A stretch of DNA of 33,725 nucleotides, from contig JACQZN010000127.1 of NCBI GenBank assembly GCA_016213845.1, positions 1 to 33,725 of the forward strand. Direction: 5' to 3'. The notes beneath the pieces are model-generated. The model was not told the DNA's origin. It did no database searches and saw only the letters and a list, made by a program, of their open reading frames with translations. The DNA comes from Candidatus Wallbacteria bacterium (GTDB taxonomy: Bacteria; Muiribacteriota; UBA6191; JACPRK01). The position numbers and the translations under genes are program-made. This document shows, in pieces, positions 7,788-15,226 of the stretch (its first letter is position 1; each line of letters opens with the position of its first letter).

Positions 7788-8768
7788 GTGAGCGAGCACA
7801 CCCGCGGCGGACAGGACGCTCCTCCCGGCGGCGCTTCCCCGCCTTCAGCGCCGGCAACGACCCAGGCCGTCGACTCGCCGCTGCGAAAGCTGGACGAGCT
7901 CGTCTTCTGGGCGGTGTTTCTTCTGGCCTGCGCACTGGTCTCGCCGCCGGTGTCGCGGCTGGCGGCGGCCGCGGGCATCGCGCTGGTCGGTGTTTCCTAC
8001 TATCGGGCAGGCCTGGCGCGCTCCCCGGACGCGCCCGACGACGTTGGCTTCACGCGGTTCTTTCTCGGCGCCACGCTGGTCGTTTATGCTGTGAGCGCGG
8101 CGACGGGATGGGAGCTCGGACTCTGGTTCCTGATGCTCTCGGGAATGTTCCTCATCCACTGCGCCCGCAACCTGATGATCGTCGAGAAGGTCCTCATCCT
8201 CCCGGCAGCCCAGCCGGCTCCCGCTCCGGAGCCCATGGGGACGCGCGAGCTCTTCGATGCACTCGACGCCGCGCTTGCCGAAGCCGTCCGCGAACGCGTC
8301 GAAGCGAGCATCGAGCCGGCCGCGCTCCAGGCCTCCGCGGCCCGGGCAAAAGAGCTGAGCCGCCGTCACTTCCTGCTGACCCAGCGCGGGGCGCTCTACC
8401 TGGGCGGACCCGGGCTAAAGAACCTCTCATCCATCGAGAAGGACCTTGCAGCGGCCGAGGCAGAGCGGGACCACACCACCGAGCTGAACCAGAGGGAACT
8501 GCGAGCCCGGAAGGCCGCGTCGTTGCGCCGCATCCTGGAGGCTGCCCGGAAGTCCCACGAAGACGTGGCGCGGTTCCGAAACGCGCTGGAGGCCACCGAA
8601 GACACGCTGGCCCAGCTGGAGGACGACCTGAAAGCCGAGGAGTGGACGGACGACGTCCCGCAGTGGCTCACCACGGCTCTGGAGGTGCTCGACACGGCCC
8701 TGGGCCGAGCCGAGGAAAATCTGGCCCGCCTGGAGAGCGAACGACCCAGCGAGGTGACGACACCTTGA
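7788..8768 (+). CDS. Membrane-anchored coiled-coil protein, unknown function
   Basis: A 326-residue protein with no family I recognise. After a Pro/Ala-rich start, hydrophobic segments lie at about 38-72 (one or two helices) and 88-128 (two helices). From about residue 150 it is soluble and helical, with a charged coiled-coil-like stretch (around LSSIEKDLAAAEAERDHTTELN and on to LARLESER). The GTG at 7788 is 14 nt after the previous stop and is the only well-placed start. Its TGA overlaps the TTG start of the next gene. It most likely works with its two membrane neighbours, for example as a scaffold. The frame is supported by even coding character and tight spacing. Confidence 0.65.
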   Translation: MSEHTRGGQDAPPGGASPPSAPATTQAVDSPLRKLDELVFWAVFLLACALVSPPVSRLAAAAGIALVGVSYYRAGLARSPDAPDDVGFTRFFLGATLVVYAVSAATGWELGLWFLMLSGMFLIHCARNLMIVEKVLILPAAQPAPAPEPMGTRELFDALDAALAEAVRERVEASIEPAALQASAARAKELSRRHFLLTQRGALYLGGPGLKNLSSIEKDLAAAEAERDHTTELNQRELRARKAASLRRILEAARKSHEDVARFRNALEATEDTLAQLEDDLKAEEWTDDVPQWLTTALEVLDTALGRAEENLARLESERPSEVTTP

Positions 8769-9796
8769 GCGCATCGCTCGAGTCGAGGATCGAGCAGCGG
8801 TCCGCCGCCCTGAGGATGAAGTTCGACCGGCGCGTCTCGCTGACGTCCTTCGCCGGATGCTTCGTGATCAGCTCGGCTTACTTTCTCTGGCTCGATCCGG
8901 CGCTGCTGGCGCGACTGACCGGCCCGGGGGCCTTTGCCTTCACGCTGGCCGGCATCCCGGCCGTCTCGCTCGTCTTCTTCTTCGGATTGCGAATCGTGCT
9001 CTCGCCATTCGTGGACGGCTACTACCAATGGGTGCGCTCGAGCTGGAACCAGGGGCGAGCCGTCGCCGGCGTGCTGGCCGAACTACTGGCCACCCGCGAG
9101 TCGGGCTACCTCGACGCCGCGGCCAAGCTGGCGCGCCAGTATCAGCCCGAGCCGACCATGGTGCTCCCGGTGGCGCACGAGGCCTTCAACCGGCTGCTCA
9201 ACTCGAACCTCGACGCCGAGGCACTGGAGTTGGGGGAGCGATTGGGTCTTCCGAAGGAGATCCTCAATCACGCCCGGCGCCGGATGCTGGCCGACTGGGC
9301 CGTCGCCGAGGGCAAGGCCGAGCCACCTCAGGTCACCGAGGCCCGGGACGCCGTGAAACGGCTGGAGGCCGAGTACGAGGCCATCGACGGACTGCTGCGA
9401 GGTTTCGTCGCGGGCGAGCTGCAGCAGGTCGAGCTGGCGTTCGGCCAGGTCGAGGCGTATGCGGCGCGCCTGGAGCCGATCGAACGCGTTCCGGTCGAAG
9501 CCATGGGAAAACTCTTCCCCCAGGCGACCGTCCTGCGCGTCGCCCAGGTCCACCTGCTGATGGGCCAGGCCTACCTGCAGCGCGGCGATCGCTACCAGGC
9601 CCGCACCCACCTCGAGCGCTCCTCGGAGCTCAATCCCGACGACCCACAGGTGCGACTGGTGCTGTCGCGGGTGCACTACGACCAGCGCAACTACCCCATG
9701 GCCGTCGCCGTGATCGAGGCTCATCTGGCCCGCTTCCCGGAGGACCTGGTGGCGAAGTTCCACTGGGAGGATTGCGTGAGGTCGCTGGGGAAGTAG
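8765..9796 (+). CDS. Membrane-anchored TPR protein
   Basis: A 343-residue protein. Two N-terminal hydrophobic segments (about 25-42 and 56-80) are followed by a helical soluble region. A C-terminal TPR-like part includes VHLLMGQAYLQRGDRYQART, then HLERSSELNPDDPQVRLVLSR and a YDQRNYPMAVAVIEAHL helix pair. TPRs usually bind partner proteins. The TTG at 8765 overlaps the upstream TGA and has GAGGTG about 10 nt before it; an internal ATG at 8816 is the alternative. It is the last gene of the three-gene operon. Its stop is TAG within AAGTAGTGAGTGG, where an intergenic repeat array begins, so the repeat touches the coding end. Confidence 0.68.
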   Translation: MSASLESRIEQRSAALRMKFDRRVSLTSFAGCFVISSAYFLWLDPALLARLTGPGAFAFTLAGIPAVSLVFFFGLRIVLSPFVDGYYQWVRSSWNQGRAVAGVLAELLATRESGYLDAAAKLARQYQPEPTMVLPVAHEAFNRLLNSNLDAEALELGERLGLPKEILNHARRRMLADWAVAEGKAEPPQVTEARDAVKRLEAEYEAIDGLLRGFVAGELQQVELAFGQVEAYAARLEPIERVPVEAMGKLFPQATVLRVAQVHLLMGQAYLQRGDRYQARTHLERSSELNPDDPQVRLVLSRVHYDQRNYPMAVAVIEAHLARFPEDLVAKFHWEDCVRSLGK

Positions 9797-9838
9797 TGAG
9801 TGGCGAGTAGCGAGTAGTGAGTAGTGAGTAGTGAGTAG
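9791..9838. repeat. AGTAGTGAGTAG-type tandem array
   Basis: Degenerate short-period repeats of GAGTAGC/GAGTAGT/GTGAGTA type run from the stop codon of the TPR gene. On this strand the array contains TAG and TGA triplets. The same family, in either orientation, occurs near 191, 12170, 18612, 32350 and 33515, always at gene borders. Confidence 0.7.
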
Positions 9839-9868
9839 GCGTCAAGCCTACCGCCTCCCCCCTCTCCG

Positions 9869-9912
9869 CTCATCCTGAGCAGGCCGCAGCGCGGCCGTGT
9901 CGAAGAACGGCC
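9869..9912. repeat. TCATCCTGAGC dispersed element (copy 1)
   Basis: The sequence starts CTCATCCTGAGCAG and continues through a GCGCGGCC-rich centre to GTGTCGAAGAA. A second, shorter copy is at 33551-33580. The ends recall the widespread intergenic CATCCTGAGC...GTCGAAG element known from many bacterial genomes. The function is unknown. Confidence 0.55.
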
Positions 9913-9979
9913 TCACTTCTCAAGCCTCACTTCTCAAGCCTCACTTCTCAAGCCTCACTTCTCAAGCCTCACTTCTCAA
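9911..9979. repeat. 14-bp tandem repeat, five copies (CCTCACTTCTCAAG)
   Basis: Five head-to-tail copies of a 14-base unit, the last differing in its final base. Read on the other strand the unit is CTTGAGAAGTGAGG, the same family as the GCTTGAGGGGTGAGG array at 18454-18575. Confidence 0.85.
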
Positions 9980-10050
9980 CGCGGCGCAAGTTCGCCCGGG
10001 CGGCTCGTCTACTTTGTTGAAGGGCCGGGGCGTGGAGCTCGGGACCCGAT

Positions 10051-10106
10051 AAGAAACCCCGCAGCGGGCTCTCCGTCCGGCTGACCTCCTTGCCGGCGGA
10101 GAGCCC
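10051..10106 (-). terminator. Hairpin terminator candidate after the DUF362 gene
   Basis: Left bases 10066-10075 plus 10077-10081 pair with 10092-10106, giving a 15-bp stem with one bulged base and a 10-nt loop. In minus-strand order it begins 17 nt after the DUF362 stop and is followed by GCTGCGGGGTTTCTTATC, a short T-rich stretch. The T tract is weak and displaced from the stem. From 9980 to 10065 I see nothing else. Confidence 0.45.
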
Positions 10107-10123
10107 AGTTGCGCCCCAGACGC

Positions 10124-11149
10124 CTAGCCAGCAGCCACAAGGTGGCGAAACTTGGGCGGCACAGCAAACGGGGAGGAAGGGCTGGGCGGCTCGCCCGCGA
10201 TCCGGATGCGGCCGGCGTCGACTCGTCCGAGCTCCAGGAGCTGGGCCGCGCCCAGATGGGCGACCAGCCCGGGGGCAAGCCCCATCGACCGGGCTCCGAC
10301 GGCGTCGACCGCTGCGAGATCTGCACCGGCTACCAGCAGGCCCCTGGACCGCGCGGTGCCGTGCAGCGGTCCGTCCCCTTCCATGCCGACGATCCCGTCG
10401 AGCAGCGCGAACATCGGGACCCGGGACCTCAGCGTTCCGTATATCTCCAGGATGGAGCGGTCGATGCCGTTCCAGTGGAGCACGTTCTTGGGCCAGCCGT
10501 ACTTCACCCCGGGGACACAACCGAACAGGTTCTTCAGCGACAACGTGACGCCCACGTGGTGGTGCGTCTTGAGCTTCGGCATCGAGATCACGAGATCTGC
10601 GCGAGTGAGCGTGCGCGGCAACGCCAGCCGCCCGAGGAGTGATTCGCCTTCGACTTCGGACAGGGTGGCCCCGGGCAGGAGATCGAGATCGTCGTAGTTC
10701 AGGTCGACGAACCGGACGCGCTCGCGCGCAAGCGACGCCGAAAGCCCGCTCGTCTCGAGCACCGGAGCGAGGTCGTTTCTGTTGCCCGCACCCTCGGCCA
10801 CGATCACTTCGCGAGCGCCCAGCCGCCGCAGATGGAGGACGGTGGCTAAGAGGAGTCGCGCGTCGGTCTCCACCGGACGCCCCTCGAAGTGGTCGACGAA
10901 GTTGGGCTTCAGGACCACGCGCTTGCCCGCGACGGGAGGAAGCCCGGCCGCCTCGAGGACGCGCGCCACGGCCCCACCCAGCGCTGGCTCCGCGTAGGAA
11001 TCGCATCGAACCACACCGACCAGGGAGGTCGAGCGGTCGAGCCATCGGCGAGCCGATCGGAGCACGCCCAGCTGGTGGGCCGCGGTGACGAGCGCGCCTG
11101 CCAGCAAGGTCCGCCTCAGCAGCTTGCGACGCGATAGCTCGGCCGGCAT
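10124..11149 (-). CDS. Tat-exported DUF362 domain protein
   Basis: A 341-residue protein. The N-terminus MPAELSRRKLLRRTLLAGAL is a twin-arginine signal (SRRKLL at 6-11), so export in a folded, possibly cofactor-bound state is likely. The body shows DUF362 landmarks: VVLKPNFVD, the central ADLVISMPKLKTHHHVGVTL, and SLKNLFGCVPGVKYGWPKN. DUF362 proteins are often found near iron-sulfur enzymes, but their reaction is not established. No 4Fe-4S ferredoxin cysteines are visible here. The ATG overlaps the stop of the upstream toroid gene by one base (TGATG), implying translational coupling. A candidate terminator follows. An in-frame upstream extension to 11278 is only shadow coding. Confidence 0.85.
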   Translation of the reverse strand: MPAELSRRKLLRRTLLAGALVTAAHQLGVLRSARRWLDRSTSLVGVVRCDSYAEPALGGAVARVLEAAGLPPVAGKRVVLKPNFVDHFEGRPVETDARLLLATVLHLRRLGAREVIVAEGAGNRNDLAPVLETSGLSASLARERVRFVDLNYDDLDLLPGATLSEVEGESLLGRLALPRTLTRADLVISMPKLKTHHHVGVTLSLKNLFGCVPGVKYGWPKNVLHWNGIDRSILEIYGTLRSRVPMFALLDGIVGMEGDGPLHGTARSRGLLVAGADLAAVDAVGARSMGLAPGLVAHLGAAQLLELGRVDAGRIRIAGEPPSPSSPFAVPPKFRHLVAAG

Positions 11150-12138
11150 CAGCGGTGCTCCTTGGGGGCGCTCAGCGGGTCGTGGCCGTAGAGCGCCCGC
11201 AGCCCCGTCACGGCTACGGCCGTGAGCCATGGGCTCTCTTCCCAGCTGCCGGATGGCCGCTGCCGGGCCTCGAGCCACTGCGTGACCTTGGCCACGAGGT
11301 CAATCTCGGGAACGCCTCGGGCCAGCGCCCAGAGCGCCCAGGCAAGATCCTGGGCGGGCGAGCTCGCCTGGAGCGCGCCTGCCAGGAACGCCCGCGCGCC
11401 CGCCAGCGCCTCCTGCAGCCCGCGGGCCTGCGAGCGCTCGAGGGTCAGTTGATCCAGCGCCAGCAGGACCAACGCCGTGTGGTACGGGTACGGACGGGAT
11501 TCGTAGAGGCTCCAGCCGCCCTGCCGATTCACTTCACCCGTGAGATACTCGACCGCCTCGGCGAGACGCCGCTCGCCGGCCTCGTCCTGACGAGGCGCGC
11601 GTGCCAGGGCCAGCAGCGCCCAACCGGTCGGCTCCACCCACGGCGCCGTCCCCGGAGTCCACGGCCAGCCGGGAGCAGCGCGCACGCGTGCGACCGCCGC
11701 TTCGCCGGTCCCGCTCCTCTGCGCCGAGCCAGCAATGGAGCGGTACGCGATGCTGCGCGAAAGCAGCCAGCCGCGACCTCGGGCGATGGCGGCTTCGTCC
11801 TTGCGCATTTCCGAGACGGACAACGCCAGCACGGCCGCCGCCGTCATCCACGAACCCTCCGGGTCGCCCTCGCAGACTGGCCAGGAACCGTCGGGAAGCT
11901 GGCGGGCTCGAAGCCACTCCAGTGCCCGCCCCCGGACTGCTCCCGGCTCCAGAGCCAGCACCGCCATCGCTGTCGGCGCCGTGAAGGCCCCCCCGCCTCT
12001 TACGTACCCGAATCCGCCGTCGCTTGCGGCCACAGAAGAAAGCCAGCGCTCCCCCCGTTCGGCCACCTGCGCTGGCGACCCTGCGTGCGCCAGCCGCCCC
12101 GACGCCAGCAACAGCACCACGAGCCAGCCGCGCCACAT
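11149..12138 (-). CDS. Exported prenyltransferase/squalene-cyclase-like repeat protein
   Basis: A 329-residue protein with a signal peptide (MWRGWLVVLLLASGRLAHAG) and repeated alpha-alpha toroid units of the prenyltransferase/squalene oxidase repeat kind: GGFGYVRGGGAF, LPDGSWPVCEGD, NRQGGWSLYESR and RPSGSWEESPW. The repeats match the QW-motif pattern, but the DxDD motif of class II cyclases is absent, so I do not call it a terpene cyclase. It is probably periplasmic, with a binding or structural role. The ATG at 12138 begins the signal peptide; TGTACCCT lies 8 nt upstream as a possible extended -10. It is translationally coupled to the DUF362 gene, so the two likely act together outside the cytoplasm. 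Confidence 0.8.
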   Translation of the reverse strand: MWRGWLVVLLLASGRLAHAGSPAQVAERGERWLSSVAASDGGFGYVRGGGAFTAPTAMAVLALEPGAVRGRALEWLRARQLPDGSWPVCEGDPEGSWMTAAAVLALSVSEMRKDEAAIARGRGWLLSRSIAYRSIAGSAQRSGTGEAAVARVRAAPGWPWTPGTAPWVEPTGWALLALARAPRQDEAGERRLAEAVEYLTGEVNRQGGWSLYESRPYPYHTALVLLALDQLTLERSQARGLQEALAGARAFLAGALQASSPAQDLAWALWALARGVPEIDLVAKVTQWLEARQRPSGSWEESPWLTAVAVTGLRALYGHDPLSAPKEHR

Positions 12139-12169
12139 GCTGAGGCAGGGTACACCACAGGGGGAGAAG

Positions 12170-12206
12170 ACAGTAGTCAGTAGACAGTAGTCAGTAGTCA
12201 GTAGGA
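12170..12206. repeat. CAGTAGTCAGTAG tandem array
   Basis: Degenerate copies of AGTAGTCAGTAG/AGACAGTAG lie upstream of the toroid gene. The rest of the gap to the cupin stop (12207-12339) is C-rich and holds only a small TGGAG..CTCCA hairpin. Confidence 0.65.
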
Positions 12207-12339
12207 GCCGGCGGGGCAGGGCGCCCCTGTCGCGCCCGCCCTCGCCCCAGCCCCAGCCCCTGCCCCCCCCCCTCGCCGCCGCGACAACCCCTGGAGAAGA
12301 ACTCCAATACAGGCCTCCCTCCGCGCTTCCCGGCCAGCT

Positions 12340-12711
12340 TCAGTCGCGAACCATGGAGAGGAGCATCTTGAAGCGGACGCTGGCGTGGACAGCGTGCGGA
12401 ACGTTGGCGGGCAAGGCAATGATCTCGCCCGCTGCCACGGCCGAGGCCTTCCCGGCTATGGTGACGAGAGCCGAGCCGTCGAGGACCTGCACGAAGGCCT
12501 CGAAGGGCGACGTGTGCTCGCTCAGCCCCTGCCCGGCGTCGAACGCGAAGAGTGTCAGCGTGCCGCCGCGCGCCTTGGCAAGCGTACGGCTGACGATGGC
12601 GCCCGCGACATAGTCGAGCTCCTGCTCGAGCCGAACCGGCTTGCCCGGATCGAGCCGTCCGGAGCCCGGCGCGGGCGGCGGCGCGGCCTCGCGCGCCCCG
12701 CCGGCGCTCAC
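12340..12711 (-). CDS. Small cupin-domain protein
   Basis: A 123-residue single-domain cupin. The first motif region is GQGLSEHTSPFEAFVQVLDG, with H66 and E71 in place but Ser where the second His of the usual HxH would be. The second motif is LPANVPHAVHA with H106. A metal site may therefore be incomplete. The N-terminal 30 residues are Pro/Ala/Gly-rich. I chose the GTG at 12711, which overlaps the hemerythrin stop as GTGA (4 nt), implying coupling; an upstream frame to 12753 is also open. As partner of a hemerythrin it may take part in an oxygen, nitric oxide or redox response, but this is inference from context. Confidence 0.8.
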   Translation of the reverse strand: MSAGGAREAAPPPAPGSGRLDPGKPVRLEQELDYVAGAIVSRTLAKARGGTLTLFAFDAGQGLSEHTSPFEAFVQVLDGSALVTIAGKASAVAAGEIIALPANVPHAVHASVRFKMLLSMVRD

Positions 12712-13334
12712 TTGCCCGCCCCCGCGAAGGTGGCGTGGCCGCCGCAAACGCACGCGTGCCCGTCGGTCTCGGCCTCCGCCGTCACTGGGTACGCTTCCAC
12801 CAGCCGCGAGGCAATCGCCAGCAGCCGATGCCGCTCGGAAGCCACGCCCGCCTCGAACTTCTCGAACTCCTCGCCCAGCGCGGACATCACGGCCGCGGGC
12901 AGGTGCATCTTCGCCATCGGGTAGAGAACGTTGTCTTCCTTGTAGATGTGCTGCCGCAGCAGCGCCGTATAGCCTCGGGCGGCCGCGTTCAATCCGCGCA
13001 GCTCCTCGGCATCGAGCAAGCCCTGCTTCTGGGTCAACGCCGCCATCGCGCGGGTCAGCCGCCGCCCTTCGTCGTGCTCCATCAGCATCACGGCGATCGG
13101 TCCGCCTTGCCGCGGAAAGCCGTTCTCCACCATCCGCGAGAAGAGCATGTCCTCCTCCTTGCGGTGGTGAAGTCCGTCGGCAAACTTGCGGATGAACTCC
13201 ACGAAGTCCCCCAGGTCGCTCGACGGGGCCTCGCCCGCGGCCAGCCGATCGGTGTACGTGTCGAGCGCCGAGAGCGCCTCGAGGATCACCAGGTGTTCGT
13301 CCATCAGGGTCTGAATCGGGTCCATAGGCTTCAT
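12708..13334 (-). CDS. Hemerythrin HHE-domain protein with CxC tail
   Basis: A 208-residue protein with the four-helix hemerythrin pattern: H14 (MDEHLVILEAL), HHRKEED (56-62), MEHDEGRR (H87) and QHIYKEDNVLYP (H129, E133), the ligands for a di-iron site. Known relatives bind O2 or NO or help repair iron centres. After the domain the tail carries GHACVCGGHA, a CxC with flanking His that could bind metal. The ATG at 13334 has GAAGGAG only 2 nt upstream. The ATG at 13325 (MDPIQ) is spaced 11 nt from the same site, so either is possible. A TetR-type palindrome lies about 80 bp upstream. The gene overlaps the cupin gene by 4 nt. Confidence 0.87.
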   Translation of the reverse strand: MKPMDPIQTLMDEHLVILEALSALDTYTDRLAAGEAPSSDLGDFVEFIRKFADGLHHRKEEDMLFSRMVENGFPRQGGPIAVMLMEHDEGRRLTRAMAALTQKQGLLDAEELRGLNAAARGYTALLRQHIYKEDNVLYPMAKMHLPAAVMSALGEEFEKFEAGVASERHRLLAIASRLVEAYPVTAEAETDGHACVCGGHATFAGAGK

Positions 13335-13411
13335 TGCTCCTTCTGTCAGCGATCGCTTCGCAACTTGCAGGCCAATGGCTCCAGCAGCGGTCGGTACTCG
13401 AAACCCTCGAT

Positions 13412-13427
13412 GTAAACGAGTGTTTAC
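13412..13427. promoter_or_regulatory. Palindromic operator candidate (GTAAAC-N4-GTTTAC)
   Basis: The 16-base sequence GTAAACGAGTGTTTAC has perfect 6-base arms around GAGT. TetR-family operators often take this AAAC..GTTT form. It lies in the divergent gap between the hemerythrin gene (about 80 bp from its start) and the zinc-ribbon gene. On the minus strand its right half includes TTTACA, a possible -35. No regulator gene is next to it. Confidence 0.5.
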
Positions 13428-13518
13428 TTCACAACCGATCTCACTACCTCCTATCCCTGTCCCCGTTGCAGCCACCCGCTGCACCTCCCCGGGACACTCG
13501 CGGGCACACCTGGCTCCA

Positions 13519-13579
13519 GGGAAATGCGGGGACACACGACCTATTTTGAAAAAATAGGTCGTGTGTCCCTGCATTTCCC
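13519..13579. repeat. Long near-perfect palindrome (GGGACACACGACCTATTTT type)
   Basis: Arms 13519-13547 and 13551-13579 are 29-base reverse complements with one mismatch around a GAA loop. It is intergenic, just upstream of a promoter for the zinc-ribbon gene. Such a long stem and short loop suggests a REP/MITE-like element rather than an ordinary terminator; the A/T-rich apex also differs from a terminator. Confidence 0.8.
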
Positions 13580-13594
13580 GTTGCGCAGCAAGCG

Positions 13595-13623
13595 TTGAAT
13601 TCGCGCGGGGGATAGGCTAGAAT
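13595..13623 (+). promoter_or_regulatory. Sigma-70-like promoter for the zinc-ribbon gene
   Basis: TTGAAT (13595-13600) and TAGAAT (13618-13623) are separated by 17 bp, close to the TTGACA/TATAAT consensus. The ATG at 13633 is 9 nt after the -10, so the transcript would have almost no leader. Confidence 0.65.
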
Positions 13624-13632
13624 CGGCCCTCC

Positions 13633-14115
13633 ATGGTGGCACCGGTTCCGAAAGCGAAAGAGGCGTTCGAGTGTCCGTACTGCATGGCCCCGCTGAGGCC
13701 CGGCACCGCGGCGTGCAAGGCGTGCGACCTGCCGGTACCCAGGCCACTCAACTTCCGGGCGATCCAGGCCTTCGTGGCGATGGTGCTGGCGCTGGCGCTG
13801 ATGGTGGCGATCCAGTTCGTCTTCGCACCTAACCTGCTGGCCAACCAGGCCATCGCGCTGGTGCGCTCGCAGGAATCGGCTTTCGTCGAGCAGGCAATGC
13901 AGACCATCCGCGAAAAGCAGTTCCGCTTTCTCGGCTGGGATACGCAGGTCTTCGGCAAGCAGCTGGTGCTGGTCACCTTCACCTATCAGGACACCAGCGC
14001 CGGGCAGGGCGGCTACCTGGCCGTCTGGTGGGCGGTCAACCTGGAGAAGGGAACCAGCTCGCGCGTGAAGTCGATGCAGGACTTCGCCGACAACCACCTG
14101 CTGAAGATCGATTGA
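13633..14115 (+). CDS. Zinc-ribbon, single-pass membrane protein
   Basis: A 160-residue protein of unknown function. CPYC (14-17) and CKAC (28-31) form a zinc-ribbon knuckle pair. A hydrophobic segment (about 44-66, AIQAFVAMVLALALMVAIQF) follows, then a soluble domain of about 95 residues with a mixed alpha/beta look (FLGWDTQVFGKQLVLVTFTY). The ribbon is probably cytoplasmic and the C-terminal domain outside. The promoter ends 9 nt before the ATG and there is no ribosome binding site, which fits a leaderless message. The gene converges on the WecA-like gene with a 21-bp gap. Confidence 0.75.
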   Translation: MVAPVPKAKEAFECPYCMAPLRPGTAACKACDLPVPRPLNFRAIQAFVAMVLALALMVAIQFVFAPNLLANQAIALVRSQESAFVEQAMQTIREKQFRFLGWDTQVFGKQLVLVTFTYQDTSAGQGGYLAVWWAVNLEKGTSSRVKSMQDFADNHLLKID

Positions 14116-14136
14116 GCCACAGCCGACCGCACGCGG

Positions 14137-15213
14137 TCAGCTGCTCGGGCCGGGAGCACCAGCCTCGATCACGCGGCGCGCGAAGAGCTCGAGCCGGATC
14201 GCCACGACGACGTCCAGCGCGGCGACCACCAGTACGACCGCCGCGACAGTCCACGGAGTGGCGTCGACCAGGATGAGCGAGGCCAGGCAGCTGCAGAGGC
14301 TGGCCAAGAGCAGCAGCCCGGCCGCGTCCCGCGGCGAGTAGCCGGCCGCCAGCAGCCGGTGGTGAACATGGCCGCGGTCGGCCCCGAACACGTTTGCGCC
14401 CGCAGCGGCGCGCCGCAGGATCGCGTAGAGGATATCGGAGAGCGGCACGGCCAGGAGCAGCATCGGGATGAGCCGCGCGCCGAACGACGCCTCGGGGCGG
14501 TGGCAGGTGAGCAGGGTGAAGTTGGCGAGGGCGAACCCCAGAAAAGTGCTGCCGGTATCGCCCAGGAAGATCGACGCCGGAAAGCGGTTGAAGGGCATGA
14601 AGCCGAGGAGGGCGCCGGCGAGCGCGCCGACGAAGGGCACCATCTCGGCGGCGTCGCACAGCTGTGCGATGAGCAAGAGCGAGATCGAAGCAGACAGCGA
14701 AATGCCGCCCGCCAATCCGTCCAGCCCGTCCATGAAGTTGATGGCGTTGGTGATGCCGACGATCCAGAGGATGGTGAGCGCGTAAGCAGTGAAGGAGACC
14801 AGCGGCTCGGGGAGGGTGATGCCGGCGAACGCGGCGATGCCGGGCAACAGGTCGAAGCGGACGCCGAAGAAGTAGGCCAGGTGGGCCGCTGCGATCTGGA
14901 CCGGGAACTTGATCCGCACGGGCGCGTCACCGATGTCGTCATAGACGCCGAGAAGCACCAGCGACAGCGACCCCATGAAGATGCCCGCGACGGCCGCCGG
15001 CAACACGCCTGGATGCAAGCCGCCGTACACCAGCACACCCGTCCAGAAGCCGGCATAGACAGCCATCCCGCCCAGGCGCGGCATCGGCTCCCGATGGATC
15101 TTGCGCTCGGCCGGATGGTCCACGGCACCGATGACGACGGCCCACCGCTTGACAGGCGGGGTGAGAATCCCGGCCACCAGCAGGGCAGTCAGGAAGGGGA
15201 TGAAGTCGTCCAT
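14137..15213 (-). CDS. WecA/TagO-type undecaprenyl-phosphate sugar-1-phosphate transferase
   Basis: A 358-residue polytopic enzyme of the MraY/WecA family, which transfers HexNAc-1-phosphate from a UDP-sugar to undecaprenyl phosphate to begin surface polysaccharide or O-antigen synthesis. Key motifs are KIHREPMPRLGG (38-49), YDDIGD (91-96), NAINFMDGLDGLAGG (156-170), LGDTGS (217-222) and the GHVHHRL loop (281-287). The last is typical of the WecA/TagO/WbpL side rather than MraY. About ten hydrophobic segments are visible. The ATG at 15213 lies 13 bp after the signal peptidase stop, so it is likely in the same operon. The sugar cannot be told from sequence. Confidence 0.9.
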   Translation of the reverse strand: MDDFIPFLTALLVAGILTPPVKRWAVVIGAVDHPAERKIHREPMPRLGGMAVYAGFWTGVLVYGGLHPGVLPAAVAGIFMGSLSLVLLGVYDDIGDAPVRIKFPVQIAAAHLAYFFGVRFDLLPGIAAFAGITLPEPLVSFTAYALTILWIVGITNAINFMDGLDGLAGGISLSASISLLLIAQLCDAAEMVPFVGALAGALLGFMPFNRFPASIFLGDTGSTFLGFALANFTLLTCHRPEASFGARLIPMLLLAVPLSDILYAILRRAAAGANVFGADRGHVHHRLLAAGYSPRDAAGLLLLASLCSCLASLILVDATPWTVAAVVLVVAALDVVVAIRLELFARRVIEAGAPGPSS

Positions 15214-15226
15214 CGCGAGCCGGCCG

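Noticed and set aside
9911..9979. A CRISPR array
   Set aside because: The 14-bp units are directly adjacent without spacers, and no cas genes are present.
11149..12138. A class II terpene or squalene cyclase
   Set aside because: No DxDD motif is present, the protein is half the usual length, and it has a signal peptide.
14125..14138. A 6-bp GACCGC/GCGGTC hairpin between converging genes, as a terminator
   Set aside because: The loop is only 2 nt and no T-run follows.
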